Source: Zarea fungicola
Taxonomy: Eukaryota; Ascomycota; Sordariomycetes; Hypocreales; Cordycipitaceae
Assembly: GCA_900169235.1 (NCBI GenBank)
Contig: FWCC01000278.1
Coordinates: 124,001-188,000, forward strand
DNA: 64,000 bases
Direction of reading: 5' to 3'
The position numbers and the translations under genes were made by a program. This document shows, one piece after another, positions 24,405-34,565 of the stretch (the first letter of the stretch is position 1; every line of letters begins with the position of its first letter). Below the pieces are notes generated by a model that did no database searches, was not told the origin of the DNA, and saw only the letters and a program-made list of their open reading frames with translations.

Positions 24405-25616
24405 GAGGAATGCTTGCTCGAATGAGCTCGCATTTGTTGATGACGGCGGCTTTCTTATTCACCATTAAGAAGCCCTTGTGCAGTGGACCGCCCCGTCGAC
24501 TGGTGTGTCTGGTCGTATCATTAGTCTACTCTGTACTTGAGAAATACTTAATTCTACATGAGCCAAGTTCCATGACAACTGAAGATGGTGGGATGGTGGG
24601 ATGGTGATTTGGGTGCTCTGATTGAACTTTGCCTGCCTCCCTCTTGGTGCAGGGACTTTCATCATGTACTACATGCAAATGAGTACACTAGGAAAGAGAA
24701 TGCGTCCTGGGTTGTAACTAAAATGAAGAGTCAATAACGTAATTTCTGGGGAACATAAATGCAGACCTCGGTGGTGGCCCAAGCGAAGAGTCAACACGCG
24801 ATTTCCATGAGCAAGATTACAGGCAGGCAGGAGAGGGAGATGGTGAAGAACTAGCAGTGGGAGCTACGTCTATAATATTTTAAAAAAAAAAAAAAAATCT
24901 ATAAGGGTCTTTCTTTATTCTGTGTCTTGATTTATTCAAATTCCGGATAAAGTTGTCGCGACATGTGGACAGGACTGGTAGTTTGCCTACAACAAGCGAG
25001 ATGTATGAGGTTGGCATGACTGAAGACGTGACGAGAAGAGTCGTGCATTCGGAAACCTTTGAGGCGGCTTTACGGCGCTCATTTCAATTTTATATAATGC
25101 TTTCCAGGCTGTGTAAATTTGGCAAGATTTATTTCAATGCAGTCCTTACTACGCTCAATGCAGTCTTTACTTTGGCCAGGTACAATGACACACCACCAAG
25201 TGATTTTTTTGATTTTTTTTGGAATAGACAAGTAAAATGCATTATTATGAAAGAAAAAAAGAAACAAATACTTAACCCTCAAAGAGAATATGAGAGATGC
25301 GCCCGGTTGATTGTGGCTTCTGCGGCTTCTGCGGCTTCTGCTCACTGCAATCTGTATCGATGGCTTGCTGCCGTGGCTGCAGGGCGGTAAAGTTTGACAT
25401 TTTCCAGTACTGAACTTTGACAATGTTTTTTTCGAATCGCTGCTGGTTTGTAGTTACTTTTGGTGGCTTGGTCAGGTTGCAAAGCATAAACCACTTGGCT
25501 GGCAGCTGCCTTGGCCGATTTCTTGAACTCACTTCCGTTTCACATCCTTTCATCTTCACCATCTTTTTTTTCTCCCGCCAACAACTCTACCTTGAAAAAT
25601 CTGTATTTCGGAAAAA
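24405..25616. other. intergenic, about 1.2 kb
   Basis: No gene supported. An A run sits at 24882-24897, T-rich runs at 25205-25220, and a short CTTCTGCGG triplication at 25318-25340. The right end is the promoter of the next gene. Confidence 0.45.
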
Positions 25617-27002
25617 ATGCACGCAGCGTTTGCTTCCGGTCGCGACAGCAAATTGCCGATCCGCCAGCGCCGCCGCCGATATCCTGACGCAGGTGCGACT
25701 CTCGAGGAGCGGGAAAGGCTCATCGCTGGGCGAGCCTCCAATGAGGAAAATATTGACCCCGAGGACGAGGATGAGGACGAAACCAGGGATGAGCATTTCG
25801 TCGACGCACTTGACTCATTCGCTCGAACCAGCACGCGAGACCGTGTCCAGGCAGCGTTTGCCTTGCGTGGGTCAGTACGAAGCAACCAAGAGGTCGAAAT
25901 CTACTGCGATGATGAAGGAGCCCCCGATAACATCACCGATCTGAAGAAATTAGTACAGGACGCGTACGAGGTAGAGAAGCAGAAGGCGGCTCATGTCAAG
26001 ACGGCTCATGTCAAGACAGTCTCTCGCGGTCAACAGACTGACAATTTCATTACCCCCGATGGCACGCGTTTTTGCAACAGCTGCTGCAACGCTCGCTTTG
26101 ATCCCGACTACTCATCCCGGTTCGTCTCCCTGCTTAGGCGAATGTACTGCTCGGGCTGTCAACGAGAGCATGGTGCCCTGCAATTCTCCGCGGCCCAACG
26201 GCAATTTAGTGACGCGTCTCGTGTCTGCATTGCCCATGAAGGATACATGCGGCTCTGCCCCCATCGCACCATGTCGTCCCAAGAGATTCGTGATTGGGGC
26301 AACACCTATCCGGAAGCGGGATCTTTTTGCAAAATAAAATGCCAAGAGCCTTCATGCAATGCCTCGTTTGACATTTCAGTGCGGCAGCTATCGACCGGGA
26401 CCCAGCAACTCCTAACTATCGAGTGGGAGATGAACTCACTTGGCCGCCATCCCAAACCCGCTCACCACACAACAGGGGCTTTTCTTTTAAGCCAGATCAA
26501 AGAGTACCCAGCTTTGTTCTGCCCGCATGTTCGCGCACACTCCAGCGGATTTCCTGATCCAGCACCGAATCGACCTGTAGTACCAGAGCACGGAAGTTTC
26601 CAGATCAAGTGCTACTCCTGCAAGGTTCGTGTAGTCTTTACTCTTTTCGATCAACGAGGACTAGAAGGGCGGTCTGGAATCAGAGGCTACCGCAAATGTT
26701 CCATGGAAACGATAAACCATGACCACCGACCACCTTACAACTATGACTGGACTTGGATCATGCAACTCGAGCCAGCAAGCTTCAAGCTTTACGCGGACGA
26801 GGAGTCAAAGCATATCGCTTGGTGCGACGGAGGGGAGGACTGTGCGACAAACTACCGACTGCTCCGATTTACAGAGATTTTGAGGGATGCACATGATGCA
26901 GTGCCCATTTGCTCAAGTCCTCTGAGCGCCAACAGAAGCGAAAGAGAGGACTTGGTTCGCCAGTTCGATCGCATGACGGCAAGCAAGAAAGAGCACGAGT
27001 AA
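25617..27002 (+). CDS. uncharacterised cysteine-motif protein (F-box-associated type), 461 aa
   Basis: Single-exon protein not assigned to a characterised family. The N-terminal 100 residues are charged, with an acidic run NIDPEDEDEDE near 43-53. AHVKT is repeated twice near 125-135, from a 15-bp duplication. The middle holds paired-Cys motifs (CNSCC and YCSGCQREHGALQFSAAQR at about 152-190), then VCIAHEGYMRLCPH. This Cys-pair, HxAxxFSxxQR and RxCIxHEGxxRLCPH series is the same one seen in many filamentous-fungal F-box-like proteins, although no F-box is visible here. Two more Cys pairs (CQEPSC, CYSC) could bind zinc. The start is a strong A-rich ATG. Function unknown. Confidence 0.8.
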   Translation: MHAAFASGRDSKLPIRQRRRRYPDAGATLEERERLIAGRASNEENIDPEDEDEDETRDEHFVDALDSFARTSTRDRVQAAFALRGSVRSNQEVEIYCDDEGAPDNITDLKKLVQDAYEVEKQKAAHVKTAHVKTVSRGQQTDNFITPDGTRFCNSCCNARFDPDYSSRFVSLLRRMYCSGCQREHGALQFSAAQRQFSDASRVCIAHEGYMRLCPHRTMSSQEIRDWGNTYPEAGSFCKIKCQEPSCNASFDISVRQLSTGTQQLLTIEWEMNSLGRHPKPAHHTTGAFLLSQIKEYPALFCPHVRAHSSGFPDPAPNRPVVPEHGSFQIKCYSCKVRVVFTLFDQRGLEGRSGIRGYRKCSMETINHDHRPPYNYDWTWIMQLEPASFKLYADEESKHIAWCDGGEDCATNYRLLRFTEILRDAHDAVPICSSPLSANRSEREDLVRQFDRMTASKKEHE

Positions 27003-27096
27003 CATTTCTGCTGTTTCTACTCATTCTACTGATTTTTTAATTCTACTGATTTTGTTAATTCTGCTAATAACACGATTTTATTAATTCCGCTAATTT

Positions 27097-27245
27097 AACT
27101 GATTCTACTGATTCTACTGATTCTACTGATTCTACTGATTCTACTAATTCTACTAATTCTACTAATTCTGCTAATTCTGCTAATTCTGCTAATTCTGCTA
27201 ATTCTGCTAATTCTACTGATTCTGCTGATTCTTCTGATTCTGCTT
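27097..27245. repeat. 9-bp minisatellite (GATTCTACT / AATTCTGCT)
   Basis: About sixteen tandem 9-mers in which GATTCTACT grades into AATTCTACT, AATTCTGCT and back. Similar looser copies begin near 27020. The period of nine keeps frames open on the minus strand (Glu-Ser-Val and Glu-Leu-Ala repeats), but nothing suggests translation. Confidence 0.9.
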
Positions 27246-27300
27246 CTACTTTTTTTATTGACCGGGGCAAAGTGAGTACATGTAACAATATTTACTTAGA

Positions 27301-27302
27301 NN
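27301..27302. other. assembly gap (2 N)
   Basis: Two ambiguous bases directly after the minisatellite region. This is an assembly join of unknown true length; nothing should be inferred across it without checking reads. Confidence 0.98.
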
Positions 27303-28379
27303 AGCCCGGCAAAAGTGGAACAAGAGAGTGGTCAATTATCTGAGCGTACAATATCGTTATGCGGGTAGCAGTAATAACTAAGCTTGAGGCCAAAAAGCCT
27401 CGTACCTCTATCGGGCCCGTATCGTGGCCCTTTCTTGTAATGCGAGGGCTGGCTGTGGCTTAGTCATCAAGCCTCACAGCCCTCACAGCAGCGCTATGCG
27501 TTACAGTACACTGTCAAGTGTAGGGTATGCCCCAATGTCTGTCCCTTGCGTCAACTTGTGTACATGGAAGCGTGCCTATTAATTCTCACAAGGTTAAATG
27601 CGGGTTGTAGGTGCAAATCCAATTGGTAAGTAAGGAATTAATAATTTCTTACAGCATTGAGGCAGTAAAGTTGTGGTGTAGTCGTGTTCTTATACCAAAC
27701 GACGACCAGACTACGACACAATACCCAGGGACAAGTTGGCAGATTCTCACATCGAACTGGGCCACTTTTGAGACAAAACTTGAACCTGAAATTAATTGTT
27801 TTTCATAAAGTATACCAGGGACCATACGAAACTGCCGATAAAATGCCCGAGCCTCCTGTGTACTGCCTGCCTCCTGTGCAGACATCAGCTTCAAGACAAC
27901 ACGCTCGATTCAGTCTCGGCAACACTTCAACTGGGAGGAAGTCAGAAGAGACCGCGTTCAAATCATCTTAATTTCTTAATATAAAAGAGAAATAAATACA
28001 ATATTTTCAATAATGACTGGCGAGTCTTGGTCATGACTCCTGTTGGATCTACATCTTTGTCTGCTGGTTCCCGTTGTCGTCGTTGCCACCTTCCCGGCAC
28101 ATGAAAGGTAGCATTGCTTCTCCCATCAGACAAAAATCAAATCATCAACATCTCCATCCTGCTCGCACATCTCCCCGTCTTTTGTGGCCGACATTCCCAA
28201 GTGACTGCTGTCACGTGCTGCTGGTGCTTCTCATATTAACTGGCACGTCGGCGCGTTCCAGTGACGTCGCGATCTGCATAATACATCCGCCACAGCGCAG
28301 CCTCTTCCTGTTTGCGCCGTGCTCCAATGACCAGACAAACGACATTACGCAAACAGATTACCTACATAAAAGAAACGCC

Positions 28380-29263
28380 ATGAATGCCCTCTTGGCCAGC
28401 ATTTTTTCGCCTCTCAAGGAGACTGTCGCGTCGCGCAACGGCCCCGCCCTCGATCGACTCGAAAGCAACGCCACGCCGACCAAGCGCGATACTCCGCGGC
28501 GGCCTGTGAATGATCGGAAATCAGTATCATTCGATATGACGGTACGTGTAATTGGTGAATTTGGTGACACGTTTTCTTTTCTAGATTCGTCTGTTTCTGA
28601 CTTGTGCAGCCCAAGAGACAGAGTAAATATACGCCGCCCAGACCCAGACGCGGGCAGCAAACACCACAGGCCCCCGTCGACCTAGGCTCGACGACCAGGA
28701 CGAGGAAACGCAAAGCATTGGAGGAAATACCACGGGACGAACCCGATACGGAAAAGGATGCCGCAGCCCCAAAGTCGCCAGCCACCAGTGACAAAGCAGA
28801 GGAACCTGAGCCTACACCCGAAGCAAAGAATGACGAAACCGACAAAAAAGAAGAAGAAAACGAGAGGGCGCAGGACGCAGGCAGCGAGTTTACCTTTAAA
28901 AAGCTCCTCGACCACCGCTGGGAAGGCGACTCCATCCTCGTCTACGTCGAATGGGACAATGGCGACCACACCTGGGAGCCCGAGGCGTCCCTCCACACCG
29001 ACGCGCCGCAGACGCTCCTCAAGTACTGGGCCCAGCAGCCAGGCGGCCGCCCCGAGAACCCAGGACGGCCGGGCTTCTACGAGATTCATGCCATCCGCAA
29101 GCACAGCCGCGACCGCAAACGCCTGTTTGTCGAGTGGGTGGGCTACGGGCCCAAGGATCGCACCTGGGAGCCCGCGGGCATGGTTGAGGAGGCTGCGCCG
29201 GCGATATGGACCGAGTATTGGGGAAGTTTGCCTCGACCGAAGCGTCGCAAGCGTACTTCTTGA
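28380..29263 (+). CDS. tandem-chromodomain protein, 271 aa
   Basis: Nuclear protein with two chromodomains and little else. Exons are 28380-28541 and 28610-29263. A basic, low-complexity N-terminal half (RPRRGQQTP, TRKRKALEE, then a Lys/Glu stretch) precedes chromodomain 1 at about 150-200 (FTFKKLLDHRW...VYVEWDNGDHTWEP) and chromodomain 2 at about 214-263 (YEIHAIRKHSRD...FVEWVGYGPKDRTWEP). Both keep the aromatic positions (Phe or Tyr at the start, Trp in VEW, Trp in TWEP) that cage methyl-lysine. The tail is basic (PKRRKRTS). HP1 would have a chromoshadow domain in second place; here the second domain is a true chromo. Probable histone-methylation reader. It need not belong to any cluster here. 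Confidence 0.85.
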
Positions 29264-30034
29264 ACCTCGCTTTTGTGTGTGTATGTGTGTGTGTGTTTGT
29301 GTGTGTGTGTTTGTGTGTGTGGCAAAATGTTTTGAATCTGAGCCTTTGAGGGCCGCCGGCGTTGGGTTACGATGGGATGATGAAATGCGAGGCATCTCGA
29401 GGCGTTAAGGAACCACCTGGAATACCCGTATTTGATGCTTTTTATGCCAATTTGTGGATGTTTTCCTTGCACAAGATGTAGCAGGCATAGTACCGTACTT
29501 TGTTGTCAGGACGGCGAAATTGCCTTGCACGTTCATAAATCATCTGAAATAAACCAAAAGGGTAAATCATTATAGGCAATTTACCATGTATTTCTGCATA
29601 ATTTCACTGGGATGCTGTATGGAAGTGGCGGCTTCATCACCAAATTGGAGTCACTCCACTGGACAGAGCTCGAGGACACCCCAACTTGGACACACACTTA
29701 TGCCCTGTAAAAAAATATTTATCGCTTAATTTTTATAGTTGGGTTATTTTAGAAAGTCAATCTGTAAAATAATTCAAATTTTAGGTTCATGAACCCATTG
29801 TTGGAAGCTGAAGATGGCGAGAGGATTGCAAGCACAATCAGAAAGCATCTAACAAGCGACAGACGCTAGATGGGCATTTCTGGATAAGATCTTTACTTCA
29901 TGTTCATTAAAGATTGCATACAATGTAAATGAGCATTATAATTGAACGGTCTTGGAACATACAACGCTGCTGTTTGCAATGGAAGACTAACAAATTCAAT
30001 CTGGGCAAATTACTGAAAGACGGTCCTCACCACA
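29264..30034. other. intergenic
   Basis: 3' flanks of two convergent genes. Apart from the TG tract, nothing recognised. Confidence 0.4.
29274..29322. repeat. imperfect (TG)n microsatellite
   Basis: About 49 bases of TG repeats broken by single A or T insertions, just after the chromodomain stop codon, so probably in its 3' UTR. Confidence 0.9.
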
Positions 30035-31818
30035 TTACAAAACATGCTTGAACAATGGCGACTTATCGCCCATGTCAAACAATTCTTCCTCCGTGAACCT
30101 GGTTCTCGCTTCCTCCGCAATCTTTTCCTTGTTTGAATTCGCCACCTTGTAGCTCCATTCCAGCAAGAGTGCGACAATTATGCCACTGCCACCAAAGGCC
30201 AGGCTGAGTCCGAAGCCAGTAAAGTACTTGGGCTTCTCCTTATCCATGTACATGAAGCTCCCGACAACGCCGCCCACATTACCCACGCAGTTCATCAGCG
30301 CGATGCCAATGGCCCGCCGTGCGGCCGGGGCAATGTTGTTGGCATTCCATGACGCAGCGGCTGCTTGAATGGGGTAGATGCCTACAGTCGAGAGCACGAC
30401 GGCAAAGTAGGCCACGCCGCGCTTGGATGCGAGCGCACCGTCGAGCGACAGGAGAACGGCATACGCAATCGTGACCAGGGTAAAGGGTATAATTAAAAAG
30501 GGCATACGCCAAAAGAACCGGTCGGAAAGACGACCAAAGAGAACGGCTGATATGGCGGCAGCAACGTACGGCGGCGCGGAGGCAAGCTGCGCGTTGGTCG
30601 AGCTGAAGCCCATGGCTTTGGTGATGCTGGGAAGTGTAAACTTGGTACCTTTGTGTATCCATTGTTAGATATTATTGTGTATTCTTGTGTCATAGCATGG
30701 GTTATACGTACCGTAGGAAAGTGCCGACTGGCAAAGCAAAAAGTAAGCTTGGACGTAGACTCTCCAATTCGTGAGAACTTTCTTCAGGTCCCTCAGCTTG
30801 AAGCTGGCCCCTTCCTCAAACTTGCCTCCTTGCTTGATAAACATGGAAAGCTCAAGGTACCGAATCTCCTCAGGGTCCAGCCAGCGCGTGCTCAAAGCCG
30901 GCGTGTCGATGAGCAGGATAAAGCACATGATTCCGATGCAGACAGTGGCGAGACCCTCAAGAATGAAGATCCAACGCCAGCCCTCTAGCCCGGCGACGCC
31001 ATCCATTTGCGCAATGGCCGCCGCCAACAGGCCGGAAAAGGCACCAGACAGGGCGCTCGCGCAGTAAAAGTATGAAATCCGCGTGGAAAGATCCTTGGGC
31101 ATGTACCAATACGAGCAGAGGTAGATTGCGCCAGGGAAGAATCCAGCCCTGCGACCAACGTTAGTAACGGTCAAAATGCATTGAACCAGACAGACTTACT
31201 CAAAAATACCAAGAAGTACCCTGGTCGTCATGAGTCCGGCAAAGTTTTTCGTAACACCAGTGCACGTCATGACAATACCCCAGCTCAGTGTAAGGATGCC
31301 GAGGTATGTGGAAGGCCGTTTGAACTTTTTGAGCAAAATATTGCTCGGAACTTCGAATAAAACATACGGAACAAAGACTGACAGAAAATATTAGCAAGCT
31401 ATAAAGTTGCCGCCTTTGGACATGCAGAGGTAGACTTACAGATGGATAGGACAGTGTTGTACTGTACGTCGGTCATGTGAAGATCCTTGACCATGCCCTC
31501 AATCTTGGCATTTCCAATATTGGCACGGTCTATATGGGCGCTCAGATAGAGAAGAGAAAGCATTGGGATAAGCCGCATATCAATCTTGGCACATGTTAAC
31601 TCGCTGTCACCGTAGACCGGTTCAAGGTCTCACCTTGCGAAAGATTCTCTTGCGCTTCTCAGCAGGAAAGTTGGAGTAGAAAATTGGGCATCGTCGGGGT
31701 CTATTCCAAAAACACGAAAATTATCAATTTCAAATATCTCAGGTGCGCTTTCTATGTGAGCAGGCTTGTCATCGGGAAAGTCGACATCCTCCTTCTCCAG
31801 AGACCGTCTGAGTGCCAT
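30035..31818 (-). pseudogene. MFS permease (anion:cation symporter type), apparent frameshift in exon 1
   Basis: Twelve-helix MFS gene of the ACS family with all exons present. Minus-strand exons are 31634-31818, 31440-31584, 31200-31377, 30712-31148 and 30035-30648. Exon 1 starts well (MALRRSLEKEDVD...FGIDPDDAQF). The conserved continuation YSNFPAEKRKRIFRK is then in another frame, with two extra bases (or one lost) near 31671. Exon 2 follows normally (IDMRLIPMLSLLYLSAHIDR). All later junctions are in phase, and the summed exon length is 2 mod 3. A 56-nt intron (GTTTTTGG...CTGAG) could bypass the break but would delete family-conserved residues. So either a recent pseudogene or a sequencing error. 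If intact it would be about 518 residues and import a small organic acid. Stop and helices are otherwise sound. Confidence 0.7.
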
Positions 31819-32935
31819 GGTGAGTAGTGTGACTTGATAATGGCTGTACTTAAACTCGAGATGTGGATGGCATTCAATTTCATGCTTCTATGGACCTGGA
31901 CACGACCATCTATATACTTTGCCGTGCTCAGATAATTGCCCTCTCACCGACCATCTCATATTAACTCTCGGGAGGCGTAACCTTACCAGGAATACTCCAG
32001 TCTCTGGCCGCCCCCACGAACGTAGATGCGGGGGTGGAGGTCTTGGCAACAAGCTTTATTCCAATTATAGTGGCAGGATCATAGAAACCGGCAGCTTCAC
32101 CTTGCTGGTGGCGCAGCTCCAGGCCTGATCGCCCATGTTTTCCGTTGTAGAATGCAGGGTGACACGGATAACCACCAACCTCGACCTGGTTTTCCGCCAA
32201 AGGTATCCGGGTGGGTTTAGAGCGTAGGGGAGTCACGGAAACATTATTTACTCCTGCTCGGCAATTGTCCTATGAAAATGGGTTCAAAATGGTTCTAGCA
32301 CTCGTGTTCTGTCTGTACATGCAGCGATTGCTTGGCGCTAGGAAATCTGCCGTCCGCACTTGTTCTCAACACCAACAGTCGGCAGCAGGTTGGTGCCAAA
32401 TCCTTGTCTCAACAAATAAAATAGGTCAGCATCAATCGCGCCCTGGCTACGAGGAGTCACGTTATAGTGTCCGCTATAACCATGACGATTTCAAGTCATT
32501 TCGCAGCCGTTGCTTTTCACACTCATTTAAAACTCAATCTCAAGCATGATGATGAAAATGTCCACGTTGATCTGTCGCTGCGGTTCGATCCTTTACTGCC
32601 TCCGACAGCCTGCGGACTGAATGTATACAACTCCAAGACTTTGTCTATTCGATTTTAGTATTTACGCTGGTCTGCAAGCTCATACTCACTCCTAAAAGCA
32701 ATTCTTTGGAGTTTTTACTGTGATCATCAATGTACTAACAGCTGCCTGGAACATCGCGTCTAGCTGGGACTCGTACTGTGCGCCACCACTTATTAGACTG
32801 ACCCAGCTGAGCTGCTGCCTGCCCCCTTCCGCGGCATCTCTCCTCCGAAAATTACTAAACTTATCATAGCGACGTTGCGCAGTTGCAACTCCGTTTATAT
32901 ATCCATTGGATTTCTTGCGTTACGATAGACTCGTC
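31819..32935. other. divergent intergenic region, about 1.1 kb
   Basis: Between the MFS gene (minus) and the 467-residue protein gene (plus). Short frames at 31919-32658 look spurious. Confidence 0.4.
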
Positions 32936-34339
32936 ATGAGCATCAGCAAGTCTGCGTCTGCGCGGCCAACCAAGGCCATAGCCGTCATTGAATGGAGCAA
33001 GAGTACCAGTACAACGGCAGCCACCCGGTTTTGGATTCTCGACTATGCGCCCACCGAATCCTCATCCAAATCCCACCCGACAGCCAGGGTCGTCGGCGAT
33101 GGACTTGCAACACCGCTGGACACCGAAAGCGACGCAGCGCAAGGCCTGGTACCGCAGGTACCGCCCTTGGTCGCCTACCAGGACCACTCGTACTCGATAA
33201 TGAAGTTCAACCCACACATTGATGACGATTTCAGCGTCAATTTCCAGCGCTTGGGACCCGGGATGTGCCTCACGCAGTCGCAAGGGCCGGTGAAGCTGTT
33301 TCAAGGATCGCCTGCCGGGAGTTTTGGAGCAGAGCACGCCTCAGCTGCTATTCTCACCTTGGGTTCACATAGGGACCTCAGCCCTGAGCTGCTTCTGACT
33401 GCCGTCATCCACAACAATGGCAAAGGCTCGAGCGCCATCAAATATCGACTGGCAAATTTCCAGTACGGTGCCGGGTGGTCAATTAGAATCTCGGATATCT
33501 ACAAGGCGCCCGAACAGATTCTCCGCACGTCAACCTCGCATGCCGCCTCTGTGAAGCCTGGCGCGGCACTGCAGGCTTTTACCATGGGCTACACGGCCCG
33601 ATACATGGTCCTGGCGACACTCCACCAGGACATGGAAAAGAACACGAGTCTTCTATCTCTATACAGCATGAGCTCGTCCCTTTTAGCTGCAGAAGCCAAG
33701 TTCATGGCAAAGCTCAATGACGATCTCGGCCTCCAGTGGCAGGTACAAACATTTGAGCTGTTGGGGGGTGTGACCAGAATCGCGCCCTGCGTCACACACT
33801 GCGGCACCGAAGACTACTTACTGCTGTTTTACTTGACCAACGGAGTGATGCGATATGCGCAAGCTCGATACTTCGGCTCTGGCCGGTTTGGCGAGTTTGT
33901 GGATGGTTTTAGGTGCGTCGTGGCCCCGGCTTCAGGAGCTAGGGAGACTGGCCGGCGTCAGAGCAAAAAGGCCGAACATTCGCGTTTCTCGCTCTTCTCC
34001 CCCAAATCAATGGAATCAAAGACATCCCTGTCGTCTCGAAGTATAGATATTGAAGACCAAGATCCTTCTCATGAGAAAGGGCAGGAGCACGAGGGTAAGG
34101 CCAAGATGCAGGCTAGTGCAGAGAGCATCCCCTATGTTGTGCAGGCGAATGACTATATTTGGATCTTCTTCCAAGATGCCGAGGGCAATGGCAGGTATAT
34201 GCGTCACGGTAAGTGCAATGATGTTTCGGAGTACAAAGATGGCTGGGAATCGCAGTCTTGGGAGACGGGGACGTCGACAGAGACACCGTCGCATTTTATT
34301 CCGGTAGTTGTACCAGGCGACTATATGCGTATGAAGTAG
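32936..34339 (+). CDS. uncharacterised protein, 467 aa
   Basis: Single-exon gene I do not recognise. The first 320 residues are a run of short hydrophobic or aromatic strands (RFWILDYAP, YSIMKFNPH, WSIRISDIY, YLLLFYLTNG) separated by polar turns, as in a beta-propeller or other beta-rich fold. A Ser/Lys/Arg-rich linker (about 335-395) leads to a C-terminal segment YIWIFFQDAEGNGRYMRHG. The spacing of Trp/Tyr-rich strands loosely recalls fungal fucose-lectin-like propellers, but I see no sugar-binding signature repeated enough to say so. No signal peptide or membrane helix. The ATG at 32936 is the first in frame; a TTG extension upstream was rejected. Converges with the NCS2 permease gene. Confidence 0.72.
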   Translation: MSISKSASARPTKAIAVIEWSKSTSTTAATRFWILDYAPTESSSKSHPTARVVGDGLATPLDTESDAAQGLVPQVPPLVAYQDHSYSIMKFNPHIDDDFSVNFQRLGPGMCLTQSQGPVKLFQGSPAGSFGAEHASAAILTLGSHRDLSPELLLTAVIHNNGKGSSAIKYRLANFQYGAGWSIRISDIYKAPEQILRTSTSHAASVKPGAALQAFTMGYTARYMVLATLHQDMEKNTSLLSLYSMSSSLLAAEAKFMAKLNDDLGLQWQVQTFELLGGVTRIAPCVTHCGTEDYLLLFYLTNGVMRYAQARYFGSGRFGEFVDGFRCVVAPASGARETGRRQSKKAEHSRFSLFSPKSMESKTSLSSRSIDIEDQDPSHEKGQEHEGKAKMQASAESIPYVVQANDYIWIFFQDAEGNGRYMRHGKCNDVSEYKDGWESQSWETGTSTETPSHFIPVVVPGDYMRMK

Positions 34340-34565
34340 GAATATTCTGCCACCATATAATTGTGCTTTGACGCCCTCGTACACCCGTTTAATTCTCGCA
34401 GAATCTCCATATCTGTCATATATACATAAAGAGCCTTTTTCTTGACTCGACCAGTCCTTCATATAATACCTCCAGTGATCGCCAAAACACGTCGAATATT
34501 GATCGCAGCCGCAGACAAACTCTTACGTGTCATCCCAACTCCGTGCATCTAAGTATCACCGAGTT

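Larger units (their letters stand above)
27003..28379. other. intergenic with minisatellite and assembly gap
   Basis: About 1.4 kb without a supported gene. It contains a 9-bp minisatellite and an N run (listed separately) and, from about 28060, the promoter/leader of the chromodomain gene. Confidence 0.45.
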
